From Bacilli bacterium (GTDB taxonomy: Bacteria; Bacillota_I; Bacilli_A; RF39; UBA660): a DNA stretch of 64,000 nt. The stretch spans positions 1 to 64,000 of the forward strand of contig JAFRQS010000032.1 of the NCBI GenBank assembly GCA_017428495.1, read 5' to 3'. A program made the position numbers and the translations under genes. The first letter of the stretch is position 1; each line of letters starts with the position of its first letter. Shown here piece after piece: positions 49,257-58,228 of the stretch. The notes under the pieces are model-generated. The model made no database searches, was not told the origin of the DNA, and saw only the letters and a program-made list of their open reading frames with translations.

Positions 49257-50191
49257 AAGATATTATATTAGTTGGAAGGGGTAAAGCTAGTAGAATACAT
49301 ACTATGTCATATAATAAATTTGAAAAAGTACCTAATTTATATTATGCTGATGTAGATATACCTATAAAAAAGATATTAAAGGATAATAAACTAGATGTCG
49401 ATAATGTAATAGTTGATATTGTAACACCAAAAGAAGTATTTGTAGAAGTAATTGAAACTTGTGAATCATTGGGTTTATATAACATAATAGTAGAAAAACC
49501 ATTTGTAATAGAAGAGGATTTCTTTAAAAAACATCCAAAATTAAATATAGTTATGATTCAAAATTACATATATTCATTAACTACTAATTTTGTTAAAGAT
49601 TATTTAGATAAGAATAAATTAAAAATAAAATCAATAATGACTAATTTTTCTAAAAATAGAATAAATGAAAGTATTAATATGCGTGGTATGAGTAGTAAAA
49701 TAACAGAGAACTATGAAATAGAAGTACCACATCAAGTTTATATTTGTGATTATTTATTGGGTAGTAGAAGTGAACTATTAATGCTTGAACAAAAAGATAT
49801 GCAAAATATTGATAGAACTTTAAAAAATCATGGATATAGTTTCTCAATGCTAAAAAATAAAAACGTAATAATAAGTCATCAATGTGATTTAACATCTAAT
49901 ACTTTGCATAAAGGAATGACAATTTATTGTGAGGATAATGTAGTAATAAGTGTTGAATATTCAATATATGATAAAGAATTAGCGTGTTTAAGAAATAGTA
50001 GAGTAGTTATATATAAAGATAAAAATAAAATAATGGATGCTGAGATTGTTGATGACAATATGTATTATTGTTTAAAAGATTTTTATGAATATTTTAGCGG
50101 TAAAAAGATTAATCCGGTATATAAGAAAAGAATAGAAGATTTTAGTATAATAATGAAAGAATATGCAAGCTTTAGTAGTAAGTATTGCTAG
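49253..50191 (+). CDS. Gfo/Idh/MocA-like oxidoreductase, divergent
   Basis: 312 residues. The N-terminus MKDIILVGRGKASRIHT stands where the GxGxxG nucleotide loop should be but has only part of it. VEKPFVIEED near residue 83 is the EKP motif of Gfo/Idh proteins. The C-terminal half is a mixed sheet domain with an NIDRTLKNHGYSF stretch. These enzymes oxidise or reduce sugar and cyclitol hydroxyls with NAD(P). It overlaps the kinase gene (ATGA) and ends just after the ribosome site of the next gene. Confidence 0.7.
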   Translation: MKDIILVGRGKASRIHTMSYNKFEKVPNLYYADVDIPIKKILKDNKLDVDNVIVDIVTPKEVFVEVIETCESLGLYNIIVEKPFVIEEDFFKKHPKLNIVMIQNYIYSLTTNFVKDYLDKNKLKIKSIMTNFSKNRINESINMRGMSSKITENYEIEVPHQVYICDYLLGSRSELLMLEQKDMQNIDRTLKNHGYSFSMLKNKNVIISHQCDLTSNTLHKGMTIYCEDNVVISVEYSIYDKELACLRNSRVVIYKDKNKIMDAEIVDDNMYYCLKDFYEYFSGKKINPVYKKRIEDFSIIMKEYASFSSKYC

Positions 50192-50199
50192 GAGGAACT

Positions 50200-51519
50200 A
50201 TGAAAGTTACAGTTGCTGGTACTGGTTATGTAGGACTTGTTACAGGTGTTTGTTTAGCACATATAGGTCATGAAGTCACATGCCTTGATGTAGTTGAAGA
50301 AAAAATTGAAATGTTAAAGAATGGTAAAAGTCCAATATATGAACCGGATTTAGAAGATTTAATGTTAAAAAATAAAGATAGACTAAATTTTACAACTAAT
50401 TATAAAAAAGCATATAAAGATGCAGATGTAATATTTATAGGTGTAGGAACACCAGAAAGAATAGATGGTACTGCAAATTTAGATTATGTTAATGAAGTTG
50501 CAAGACAAATTTCTGAATCTATAGATAAGGATACAGTGGTAGTAATTAAATCAACTGTTCCAATAGGTACTAATGATAGAATAGAAGAATACCTAAATGG
50601 AAATATAAAAAATGGTATTAAGGTAAGAGTAGCAAGTAATCCAGAATTTTTAGCTGAAGGAACCGCAGTAAAAGATACTTTATATGCATCTAGAATTGTA
50701 ATTGGTACTGAAGATAAGATTGCTGAAAAGGTACTTAAAGAGTTATATTTACCATTAACAAAAAAGCCATATAATGTGCCATTATTATCTATGGATAGAA
50801 GATCTGCTGAAATGGTAAAATATGCATCAAATGATTTTTTAGCACTTAAAATATCTTACATAAATGAAATAGCTAACTTCTGCGAGAGTGTAGGTGCGAA
50901 TATAAAAAATGTAACATTAGGAATGGGTTATGATCCAAGAATAGGAAATAAATTTTTAAATTCAGGAATAGGGTATGGTGGATCATGCTTTCCAAAAGAT
51001 ACAAAAGCATTACATTGGTTGAGCAAAAGTTTAGATTGTGAACTTAAAACTGTAAAAGCATGTATAGAAGTTAATAAAGATCAAAAATTAAGGTTATTTC
51101 ATAAATTGAAAAATTCATTATATTTGAAGGATTTGGAAGTTGCTATATTAGGTGTTACATTTAAACCAAATACAGATGATTTACGTGATGCTCCTAGTAT
51201 AGATAATGTAGAACTATTACTTGAATATGGTGCTAATGTTACGGTATATGATCCAATAGGACTTGATAATTTTAAGAAAAGATTTAAAGATAGAGTAAAT
51301 TATGCAAGTAGTATTAATGAAGCAATAAAAGATAAAGAAGCTGTAATGATTATGACAGAGTGGAAAGAAATTAAAGAATATGATTTAAATAATTATGTTA
51401 AATATATGAATAAAGCAAATATATTTGATGGAAGAAATTGCTATGATTTAGATGATTTTAAAAATATAGATGCATATTATGTATCTATAGGAAGAAAAGA
51501 TGTAGGAAGTTTAAAATAA
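50200..51519 (+). CDS. UDP-glucose/GDP-mannose-type nucleotide sugar dehydrogenase
   Basis: Oxidises C6 of a nucleotide sugar to the acid with two NAD (UDP-glucose to UDP-glucuronate is the usual reaction). 439 residues with VAGTGYVGLVTGVCLA (NAD loop), IKSTVPIGT, NPEFLAEGTAV, and the catalytic Cys in GYGGSCFPKDT near residue 263; DLRDAPS in the C-terminal domain contacts the sugar nucleotide. ATG at 50200 follows TAGGAGG. It is the last gene of the cluster, with a terminator. The sugar it uses is not certain (Ugd, HasB or TuaD-like). Confidence 0.93.
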   Translation: MKVTVAGTGYVGLVTGVCLAHIGHEVTCLDVVEEKIEMLKNGKSPIYEPDLEDLMLKNKDRLNFTTNYKKAYKDADVIFIGVGTPERIDGTANLDYVNEVARQISESIDKDTVVVIKSTVPIGTNDRIEEYLNGNIKNGIKVRVASNPEFLAEGTAVKDTLYASRIVIGTEDKIAEKVLKELYLPLTKKPYNVPLLSMDRRSAEMVKYASNDFLALKISYINEIANFCESVGANIKNVTLGMGYDPRIGNKFLNSGIGYGGSCFPKDTKALHWLSKSLDCELKTVKACIEVNKDQKLRLFHKLKNSLYLKDLEVAILGVTFKPNTDDLRDAPSIDNVELLLEYGANVTVYDPIGLDNFKKRFKDRVNYASSINEAIKDKEAVMIMTEWKEIKEYDLNNYVKYMNKANIFDGRNCYDLDDFKNIDAYYVSIGRKDVGSLK

Positions 51520-51529
51520 CTTCCTTTTT
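51504..51529 (+). terminator. Terminator AGGAAGTT...AACTTCC at the cluster end
   Basis: Seven-base stem overlapping the last codons of the dehydrogenase, followed by five T. Confidence 0.65.
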
Positions 51530-51571
51530 ATGTAAATTTACCATCATTTGTATTTTCATACATTTTTATGA

Positions 51572-51577
51572 TATAAT
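51572..51577 (+). promoter_or_regulatory. -10 box of the three-gene unknown operon
   Basis: ATGATATAATAAT, an extended -10, with TTTCAT-like sequence upstream. Confidence 0.5.
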
Positions 51578-51602
51578 AATATCGGTATAGTAGGTGAATT
51601 AT

Positions 51603-51761
51603 ATGAGTATGGGAAAAGTAGTAATAGACGGAGTAGAAACTAAGTTTTCATTTGATATTGATGAAGATGAAATTGAAGTCAATGAAAAAAAATTAGATAA
51701 TACTATCGATTTAAAAGAGGTAATAGAAAGCATTAATGGACAGGATACAGAGAGCCAATGA
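51603..51761 (+). CDS. Small acidic protein, 52 residues
   Basis: Starts after TAGGTGAAT, reads MSMGKVVIDGVETKFSF then DIDEDEIEVNEKKLDN and ends NGQDTESQ. It is strongly acidic and has no Cys. The first half looks like a beta hairpin. It overlaps the next gene by 26 bases, so translation is coupled. I recognise no family. It could be a chaperone-like or regulatory partner of the large protein that follows; there is no Cys/Ser/Thr core to make it a lanthipeptide precursor. Confidence 0.65.
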   Translation: MSMGKVVIDGVETKFSFDIDEDEIEVNEKKLDNTIDLKEVIESINGQDTESQ

Positions 51762-53103
51762 TTTCTTGCGTTTAATTGCTGAAATATCAAAAAATGGCAT
51801 ATTAATTGATTCAAACTTAGTATATTCTAATTTAATTACTCTTGGAACCGAAAAAAAATTAATAGATACTTACTTTACTACATGGCAAAACAGGGATGCA
51901 AATAATCCAAATATAGATGTATTTGTACAACCAGATTGGAAATGTTTTTGTCAATTTAAATCAAAAAATGCAACTAGAGACTTTGATGATATGCTTAAAA
52001 TATATATACCCATAGATGAAAGTCATATTTATCATGGCGTAAATAAAATATTTGATTATATTTCTAGAAATAATATATCACATAAATCAAAAGTAGCTAC
52101 TCATACTAGGTTTGATGATTTAGTAATAAGAGTTGATGACGTTGAAGCATTATCGGATATAAGAAAATTTGTAGAAAATGATGGATATATAATTGAAGGA
52201 CTAATACAAACAAATCCATTTGCTATTTCTGATGGTATGATTTCATTCGCATGGGATGGTGATTTATCATATAATAGGGTAGTGTCAGAATGGATTAGTG
52301 AATATATCAATTCGATGCAAAATAATTTGGATGCTATTTCTTATGATTCATTTATTGATTATGTAGGAAAACAATATGAAGAAGTATTCGAACAAGGACA
52401 AGGTATAAATTCATTTTATAGAAGTAGAAAGATTAATAATAGTATTAATGATCTTGTAAATTATCAAAGAATTACAGAGTTATTACTTATATCGCTACAA
52501 AGAGATAGTAAATTATCGGATTTATATAAATTTTATGAGTATGTTAAATCACCGTATAGTAAAACAGAGGCATATGAAAATATAAAAAGACTAAAAAATA
52601 AAGATTCTTTGATAGTAGAAGAAATACCAGATGATGTAAAAGAAGCATTTGATTATGCATTTTTACAAATTTCTACAAAAGAGAGCCCAGAAGCAGCGGT
52701 ATTACGTTTTAAAAAATTTGTAAAAGATGGTAATTATGATTTGTTTACTAGAACTAATGGAGTTAGAGCTCTTATGCAGGAGACAATTAATATTCCTTTC
52801 ATAAATAGAATAATATATGAAGAACAAAAATCAGCGCTCATATCTTCATCTTTAGAAACATTAAAAAAGTATGATACTATTCAATTAGGAAGAGCAATAT
52901 TTGGTGTAGAAAATAATGATTATCGAAGTTTTACTAGTAGTAATGGTGCTAGAGAAAGATTAAGGCTTTGGGTAAGACCAGATGAGGTTTCAAATGTTGT
53001 TAAAAATATATTAATAGAAGAAGGATATACAGATATAAAACCATATGAGGAATATTGGGTATTTATGGAAATGATATCAAAATTAAATGGTAAAAGTAAA
53101 TAA
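51736..53103 (+). CDS. Hypothetical protein, 455 residues
   Basis: No family is recognised with confidence. Residues 60-165 contain KIYIPIDESHIYHGVNKIF, then SHKSKVATHTRFDDLVIRVDD: a lysine in SKVA, then R-x-D-D and V-I-R-V, spaced somewhat like the active region of HopA1-type lanthipeptide and phosphothreonine lyases. That comparison is weak. The rest is helical, with an acidic loop (VEEIPDDVKEAF). No signal or membrane segment. It begins within the small acidic gene and is followed after 10 bases by another unknown gene. Confidence 0.65.
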   Translation: MDRIQRANDFLRLIAEISKNGILIDSNLVYSNLITLGTEKKLIDTYFTTWQNRDANNPNIDVFVQPDWKCFCQFKSKNATRDFDDMLKIYIPIDESHIYHGVNKIFDYISRNNISHKSKVATHTRFDDLVIRVDDVEALSDIRKFVENDGYIIEGLIQTNPFAISDGMISFAWDGDLSYNRVVSEWISEYINSMQNNLDAISYDSFIDYVGKQYEEVFEQGQGINSFYRSRKINNSINDLVNYQRITELLLISLQRDSKLSDLYKFYEYVKSPYSKTEAYENIKRLKNKDSLIVEEIPDDVKEAFDYAFLQISTKESPEAAVLRFKKFVKDGNYDLFTRTNGVRALMQETINIPFINRIIYEEQKSALISSSLETLKKYDTIQLGRAIFGVENNDYRSFTSSNGARERLRLWVRPDEVSNVVKNILIEEGYTDIKPYEEYWVFMEMISKLNGKSK

Positions 53104-53113
53104 TGGAGGAATT

Positions 53114-53806
53114 ATGGGGGAATATTTATATGTAGCAACACAAATACAAGAAGTTATGGCAAATATAGAGGAATATGTAATACCTGAAAATAGAGAGATT
53201 ATCGAGTATCTTTGGGATATGAATATACTTACTACTCAAACTAATAATTATGAAAATGAATTCTCATGGATACAATTAGGGGAACTATCTGAAGAAAATG
53301 AAAAAATATTTTGGAAATTAGTAAATGAAATGATGGATTTAGATGAACGTACAGCGTCTAAGTTTACTACATATAGAGGAATAAGTGTACCAATAGTACC
53401 TGGTACAAGAGGTACATTTGATGATTTTAAATTATTAGTTGATCATTTAAAACCACAAGATGTTCAAAAAGATGGATATATGACAGAAGATGAATTTTTT
53501 ATAAAAATGGGTTTTTCTATGGTTATTGATAATCCAGAGTATGGTAAGGTTCCTGAACCAGAATATGAAGATTATAATGATGTAAAAAAATATCAAGAAG
53601 CTTGTAAAAAGTATAATGATTCATTGATAAGAAGAATAACTGTTGTAGACAGAACTAAAATTACAAAACCAATAGAAGAGTATTTAGAAGAAAATGATTA
53701 TAGCGGATGCTATGATAAAGAAGAAGGGAAAATATTCTATAATCAAAGACTATATGAAGGACATATGAGGTTCAAAAATAAAGAACAACCAAAAAAACAC
53801 CTATAA
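53114..53806 (+). CDS. Hypothetical soluble protein, 230 residues
   Basis: An acidic protein with no recognised family. Blocks such as EFSWIQLGELSEENEKIFW and YRGISVPIVPGTRGTFDDF look like a folded domain rich in Gly and aromatic residues; the C-terminal third is charged. The start at 53114 follows TGGAGGA. It closes the three-gene operon, and its end overlaps a terminator. Function is unknown; co-translation with the 52- and 455-residue proteins suggests one complex. Confidence 0.65.
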   Translation: MGEYLYVATQIQEVMANIEEYVIPENREIIEYLWDMNILTTQTNNYENEFSWIQLGELSEENEKIFWKLVNEMMDLDERTASKFTTYRGISVPIVPGTRGTFDDFKLLVDHLKPQDVQKDGYMTEDEFFIKMGFSMVIDNPEYGKVPEPEYEDYNDVKKYQEACKKYNDSLIRRITVVDRTKITKPIEEYLEENDYSGCYDKEEGKIFYNQRLYEGHMRFKNKEQPKKHL

Positions 53807-53818
53807 AAGGTGTTTTTT
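53794..53818 (+). terminator. Terminator AAAACACCT...AGGTGTTTT with T-run
   Basis: Nine-base stem overlapping the stop of the 230-residue gene, then six T. Confidence 0.8.
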
Positions 53819-53844
53819 GTGTTACAATAAAAAAGGTGATTTTT

Positions 53845-55620
53845 ATGATTAAAGAAAAATTATCATTATTACCTGATAAACCAGGTTGTTATTTAATGAA
53901 AGATAAGAATGGTGTAATTATATATGTAGGTAAAGCAAAGAATTTGAAAAGACGTGTAAATTCTTATTTTAATCGTACTCATACAGGTAAAACAAGTGTA
54001 CTTGTAAGTAATATAGTAGATTTTGAATATATAATTACTAATTCAGAACTTGAATCTTTATTACTTGAAATAAATTTAATTAAAGAATATACACCTAAAT
54101 ATAATGTATTATTAAAAGATGATAAAAGTTATCCATATATAGAACTTACTGATGAAAAAATACCTAGGCTTTTAATAGTAAGACCTAACAAATTAAGAAA
54201 GAAAAATATAAAATTATATGGACCATATCCAAATGTAACAGCAGCTAGGAAAACAATAGAATTATTAAATAGGTTATATCCTTTAAGAAAATGTACTACA
54301 ATGCCTAAAAAAGAATGTTTATATTATCATTTGGGAGAATGTCTTGGTTATTGCATAAATAAAATAGAGGATAATAAAATAAAAGAATTAACTGATGAAA
54401 TAACTAAATTTCTAAAAGGCGATGATACCATAGTATTAACTAAAATAGATAATGAGATGAATGAATGTATAAATAAATTAAATTTTGAAAAAGCAAAAGA
54501 ATTAAAAGAATTAAAAGACTTTATAAATATAACTCTTAGAAAACAATTAATAGATTTGAATGATAATATAGATAGAGATATATTTGGTTATGCAGTATAT
54601 AAAGGTTATATAGCTATACAAGTATTATTCTTAAGAGGTGGAAAATTAGTAGAAAGAAAATCTAGTATTTATCCAATAATTATGGATGAAGTAGAGGATT
54701 TAACACTATATATATGTAGTTTTTATGATAAAAATAATATAAAACCAAAAGAAATATTAATACCTGATATGATAGATGAAAATTTAATAAAAGAAGTACT
54801 TGATATAAATGTATATAAACCAGTTAAAGGTAAGAAAAAAGAATTAGTAGAAATGGCCAATAATAATGCACTAAATGTATTAAAAGAAAAATTCGAACTT
54901 ATTAAAACAAATGATGAAAATGCACTTAATGCATGTATAGAACTTAAAAATTTATTAAATATAGATTCTGCAAATAAAATAGAAGCATTTGATAATAGTC
55001 ACTTGTTTGGAACTTATTCAGTAAGTGGTATGGTAACATTTACTTTAGGTCTACCAGATAAAAACAATTATAGAAAATATAAAATAAATTCTGAACAATT
55101 TGATGATTTCCATGTAATGAAAGAAGTAATATATAGAAGATATTTTAGAGTGCTTATGGATAATTTAGAAAAACCAGATCTAATAATTGTAGATGGTGGT
55201 AAAGCACAAATAACAGCAGCAACAGAAGTATTAAATTCATTAAATCTAAATATACCAATATGTGGACTTGTGAAAAATGATAAGCATAGGACAAGTGAAA
55301 TATTATTTAATAATAAATTATATGAAGTAGATAAAACATCTAATTTATTTCATATGTTAGAAAGAATACAAGATGAAGTACATAATTATGCAATTAGTTA
55401 TCATAAACAAATAAGAAGTAAGGGAGCATTATCATCTATATTAGATAATATACCTGGCATAGGTGATAAAAGAAAAAAGATGTTACTTAAAAAATATTCA
55501 AGTATGAATAAAATGAAAGAAGCAACACTAGAAGAATTAAAAGAAATATTACCAGATGATGTAGCATATAATTTGTATGAATTCTTAAAAGGTGATGAAA
55601 ATGAGAATAGGAGTATTTGA
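53845..55620 (+). CDS. uvrC: Excinuclease ABC subunit C
   Basis: The dual-incision nuclease of nucleotide excision repair, recruited to UvrB-DNA lesions. 591 residues, normal size. The N-terminal GIY-YIG nuclease reads CYLMKDKNGVIIYVGKAKNL with its Tyr and Arg; a Cys-rich segment (CTTMPKKECLYYHLGECLGYC, split: KECLYYH, GECLGYC), a UvrB-binding helix pair (near 195-235), an RNase H-like endonuclease domain (FDNSHLFGT, DGGKAQ) and a final HhH2 (IPGIGDKRKKMLLK) follow. ATG at 53845 is set by AAAGGTG; the GTG at 53836 is inside that site. Confidence 0.96.
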   Translation: MIKEKLSLLPDKPGCYLMKDKNGVIIYVGKAKNLKRRVNSYFNRTHTGKTSVLVSNIVDFEYIITNSELESLLLEINLIKEYTPKYNVLLKDDKSYPYIELTDEKIPRLLIVRPNKLRKKNIKLYGPYPNVTAARKTIELLNRLYPLRKCTTMPKKECLYYHLGECLGYCINKIEDNKIKELTDEITKFLKGDDTIVLTKIDNEMNECINKLNFEKAKELKELKDFINITLRKQLIDLNDNIDRDIFGYAVYKGYIAIQVLFLRGGKLVERKSSIYPIIMDEVEDLTLYICSFYDKNNIKPKEILIPDMIDENLIKEVLDINVYKPVKGKKKELVEMANNNALNVLKEKFELIKTNDENALNACIELKNLLNIDSANKIEAFDNSHLFGTYSVSGMVTFTLGLPDKNNYRKYKINSEQFDDFHVMKEVIYRRYFRVLMDNLEKPDLIIVDGGKAQITAATEVLNSLNLNIPICGLVKNDKHRTSEILFNNKLYEVDKTSNLFHMLERIQDEVHNYAISYHKQIRSKGALSSILDNIPGIGDKRKKMLLKKYSSMNKMKEATLEELKEILPDDVAYNLYEFLKGDENENRSI

Positions 55621-56326
55621 TTCAGGAGTAGGAGGGCTTACTGTACTTAAATCTTTATATGAAAAATATCCAAATAATGAATATTATTATATAGCAGATA
55701 GTAAAAACCTACCATATGGAGAAAAAACAAAAGAAGAATTATTTAGTTATGCATCTAGAATTATAGATTATTTTATATTACAAGATATAAAATTAATAGT
55801 AATTGGTTGTAATACAATATGTTCAACAGTATACAAAGATTTAGAAAATAAATATAAAGATATTACTTTTATTGGAGTAATAGATGCAACAGTAGATTTA
55901 TTTTTAAAATCAAATAAAAAAAATGTATTAGTAATAGCTACTACTAATACTATAAAATCTAATAAATATGAAACAAAAATAAAATGTAAAAACAATAATA
56001 TAATAGTACATAACCTAGCAACACCTAACTTAGTACCATTAATAGAAAATGATTTAGATACAACCAAAGAAATAAATAATATATTATCTAATTATAAAGA
56101 TATAGATAGTATTATTTTAGGATGTACTCACTACAAATTAATTGAAGATAAAATATCAAGTAATATAACATGTATTGATAGTTCTACAGGAGTAATAAAT
56201 GTAATAAATAAATATATCAATAATTCAATTAATAATATTAAAATATATACAACAGGTAATAAAGAAGAATTTAATAAAATATGTAAAAGAATAATGAATA
56301 TTAATGGAGAAAAATTAGATATATAA
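55601..56326 (+). CDS. murI: Glutamate racemase
   Basis: Makes D-glutamate for peptidoglycan from L-glutamate without a cofactor. 241 residues. Substrate loops RIGVFDSGVGG at the start, PYGEKT, the catalytic Cys pair in GCNTICST (near residue 68) and GCTHYKLIE (near residue 172). ATG at 55601 follows AAAGGTG; ATG at 55595 is too near that site. It overlaps uvrC by 20 bases. Presence of murI shows the organism builds a peptidoglycan wall, unlike Mollicutes. Confidence 0.94.
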   Translation: MRIGVFDSGVGGLTVLKSLYEKYPNNEYYYIADSKNLPYGEKTKEELFSYASRIIDYFILQDIKLIVIGCNTICSTVYKDLENKYKDITFIGVIDATVDLFLKSNKKNVLVIATTNTIKSNKYETKIKCKNNNIIVHNLATPNLVPLIENDLDTTKEINNILSNYKDIDSIILGCTHYKLIEDKISSNITCIDSSTGVINVINKYINNSINNIKIYTTGNKEEFNKICKRIMNINGEKLDI

Positions 56327-56341
56327 TGTCTAATTTTTTTA
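56313..56341 (+). terminator. Terminator after murI
   Basis: AAATTAGA-TATATAA-TGTCTAATTT with T-run, overlapping the murI stop. Confidence 0.65.
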
Positions 56342-56372
56342 TTTATAGTTTTAAAAAATATATATGAATGAT

Positions 56373-56456
56373 ATAATAAAAATGATATTAAACATATATA
56401 TCCTCCAGGAAGTGCTAACTAAAAGAATAGAATTTACAATCTATTCTTTTTCTTTT
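56373..56456 (+). ncRNA. Short leader or small RNA before mutL
   Basis: TATAAT at 56373-56378, then ATATATCCTCCAGGAAGTGC and a terminator-like hairpin AAGAATAGA...TCTATTCTT (56424-56450) with a T-rich tail. The transcript would be about 70 nt and ends before the mutL ribosome site. CCTCC is complementary to ribosome-binding sites. It may be an attenuator for mutL or an independent RNA. Confidence 0.35.
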
Positions 56457-56476
56457 ATAATTAAGTTGGTGGTATT

Positions 56477-58228
56477 ATGAGTAAAATTAAAGTAATGGAT
56501 GAGATTCTTGCTAATAAGATTGCAGCAGGAGAAGTAATAGAAAAGTGTGTATCTATAGTTAAAGAATTAGTAGAAAATAGTATAGATGCTAAAAGTAGTA
56601 AGATAAGAATAGATTTATTAAATAGTGGTGTTAATGAGATAAGAGTTACTGATAATGGAATTGGAATGGACTCTGATGATGCTTTACTTGCATTTCAAAG
56701 ACATGCTACTAGTAAGTTATTGAGTGATAAAGATTTATTTAATATTAATTCACTTGGATTTAGAGGTGAAGCATTACCTTCTATTGCATCAGTAAGTGAA
56801 GTTGAATTAAAAACATGTCAAAAAGATGTAGGTACTAGAATTGTAATTAAAGGTGGTAAATTAATTATTAATGAGAAATGTGAAGCTAGAGTTGGTACTG
56901 AAATAATTGTTAAAAAATTATTTTATAATACACCTGCTAGATTGAAACATTTAAGTAGTTTATATACTGAGCTTGCAAATGTAAGTGAGTTTGTAAATAA
57001 AATAGCATTATCTTATCCGTCTATATCATTTACTCTTACTAATGATGGTAAAACATTATTAAATACTGATGGTAGAGGTAGTTTACTAAAGGTTATAAAT
57101 AGTATTTATGGAATTGATATTACAAAAAGAATGGTTGAAGTAAGTGGTAGTGATGATGAATATAGTATAAGTGGATATATAAGCCTTCCAGAAGTGAATA
57201 AAAGTAGTAGAAATCATATGATTACTATTGTAAATGGAAGGATAGTAAGAAATTTAGAAATAAATAAGTGTATTAATGAAGCATATCATACTTATAAACC
57301 AGATGATAGATATCCAATAGTTATATTAAATATTGAAGTTGATACATCATTAGTAGATGTAAATATACATCCTACTAAACAAGATATTAAATTTAGTAAA
57401 TTAGAAGAATTGAAAGAGTTAATTACTAATATTATAATTAATGCATTAAAAGAAAAGATACTTATCCCTAAAATGGAAGAAAAAAGTACTATTCCATTTA
57501 TTAATAAAGTTATTGCAGAAAAAGAAGTTGTTGAAGATAAAAAAGAAGAAATTAAAGAAGAGAAAAAATATGAGGAAGTAACATTAGATTTAGATTATAT
57601 AAAGGAAGAAACTAGCACCTATCAAGAAGAAATAGTGGATAATAAAAAAGTACCAGTTATGTATCCGGTAGGAGTAGTAAGAGGTACATATATAGTGTGT
57701 CAAAATGAGGATGGTATGTTTTTAATAGATCAGCATGCTGCTAATGAGAGAATAAATTATGAGTATTATTATGAATCACTTACTAATAAGACAGAAGTAG
57801 TGAATATGTTAATACCTATTAATTTGGAATTTCCATCTAATGAATATTTAATTATTAAAGAAAATTTAGATATATTAAGAGATATTGGCTTTGATATAGA
57901 AGAGTTTGGTATAAGTTCATTTATAATTAGAAGTCATCCAATATGGTTACCTAAAGGTAATGAAGAATTAGCTATAAAGAAAATATTAGAATTAATTGTT
58001 GAAAAAGAAAAGAATTTTGATAAACAAAGGTTTAATGATAGAGTAGCAGCTACAGTAGCATGTAAAGCTAGTATAAAAGCAAATGATGCGATAAGTATTG
58101 AAGAAATGGAAGTATTAGTAAACAAGTTAAGACAATGTAAAAATCCATATACATGTCCACATGGTAGACCTACAATTATATTTTATTCTAATTATGAGCT
58201 TGAAAAGCTATTTAAGAGGGCGATGTAA
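56477..58228 (+). CDS. mutL: DNA mismatch repair protein MutL (endonuclease type)
   Basis: Couples mismatch recognition by MutS to strand incision. 583 residues. GHKL ATPase motifs: KIAAGEVIEKC, ELVENSIDA, DNGIGM and GFRGEALPS. The C-terminal endonuclease metal motif DQHAANERINYE (near residue 418) is complete, as are ACKASIKAND and CPHGRPT, so it is the nicking type that does not need MutH. mutS is not in the window. TTGGTGG is a weak ribosome site. It overlaps miaA by one base. Confidence 0.95.
   Translation: MSKIKVMDEILANKIAAGEVIEKCVSIVKELVENSIDAKSSKIRIDLLNSGVNEIRVTDNGIGMDSDDALLAFQRHATSKLLSDKDLFNINSLGFRGEALPSIASVSEVELKTCQKDVGTRIVIKGGKLIINEKCEARVGTEIIVKKLFYNTPARLKHLSSLYTELANVSEFVNKIALSYPSISFTLTNDGKTLLNTDGRGSLLKVINSIYGIDITKRMVEVSGSDDEYSISGYISLPEVNKSSRNHMITIVNGRIVRNLEINKCINEAYHTYKPDDRYPIVILNIEVDTSLVDVNIHPTKQDIKFSKLEELKELITNIIINALKEKILIPKMEEKSTIPFINKVIAEKEVVEDKKEEIKEEKKYEEVTLDLDYIKEETSTYQEEIVDNKKVPVMYPVGVVRGTYIVCQNEDGMFLIDQHAANERINYEYYYESLTNKTEVVNMLIPINLEFPSNEYLIIKENLDILRDIGFDIEEFGISSFIIRSHPIWLPKGNEELAIKKILELIVEKEKNFDKQRFNDRVAATVACKASIKANDAISIEEMEVLVNKLRQCKNPYTCPHGRPTIIFYSNYELEKLFKRAM

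Noticed and set aside
51603-51761. Lanthipeptide or other RiPP precursor
   Set aside because: The 52-residue product has no Cys and no Ser/Thr-rich core; its end is acidic and short.
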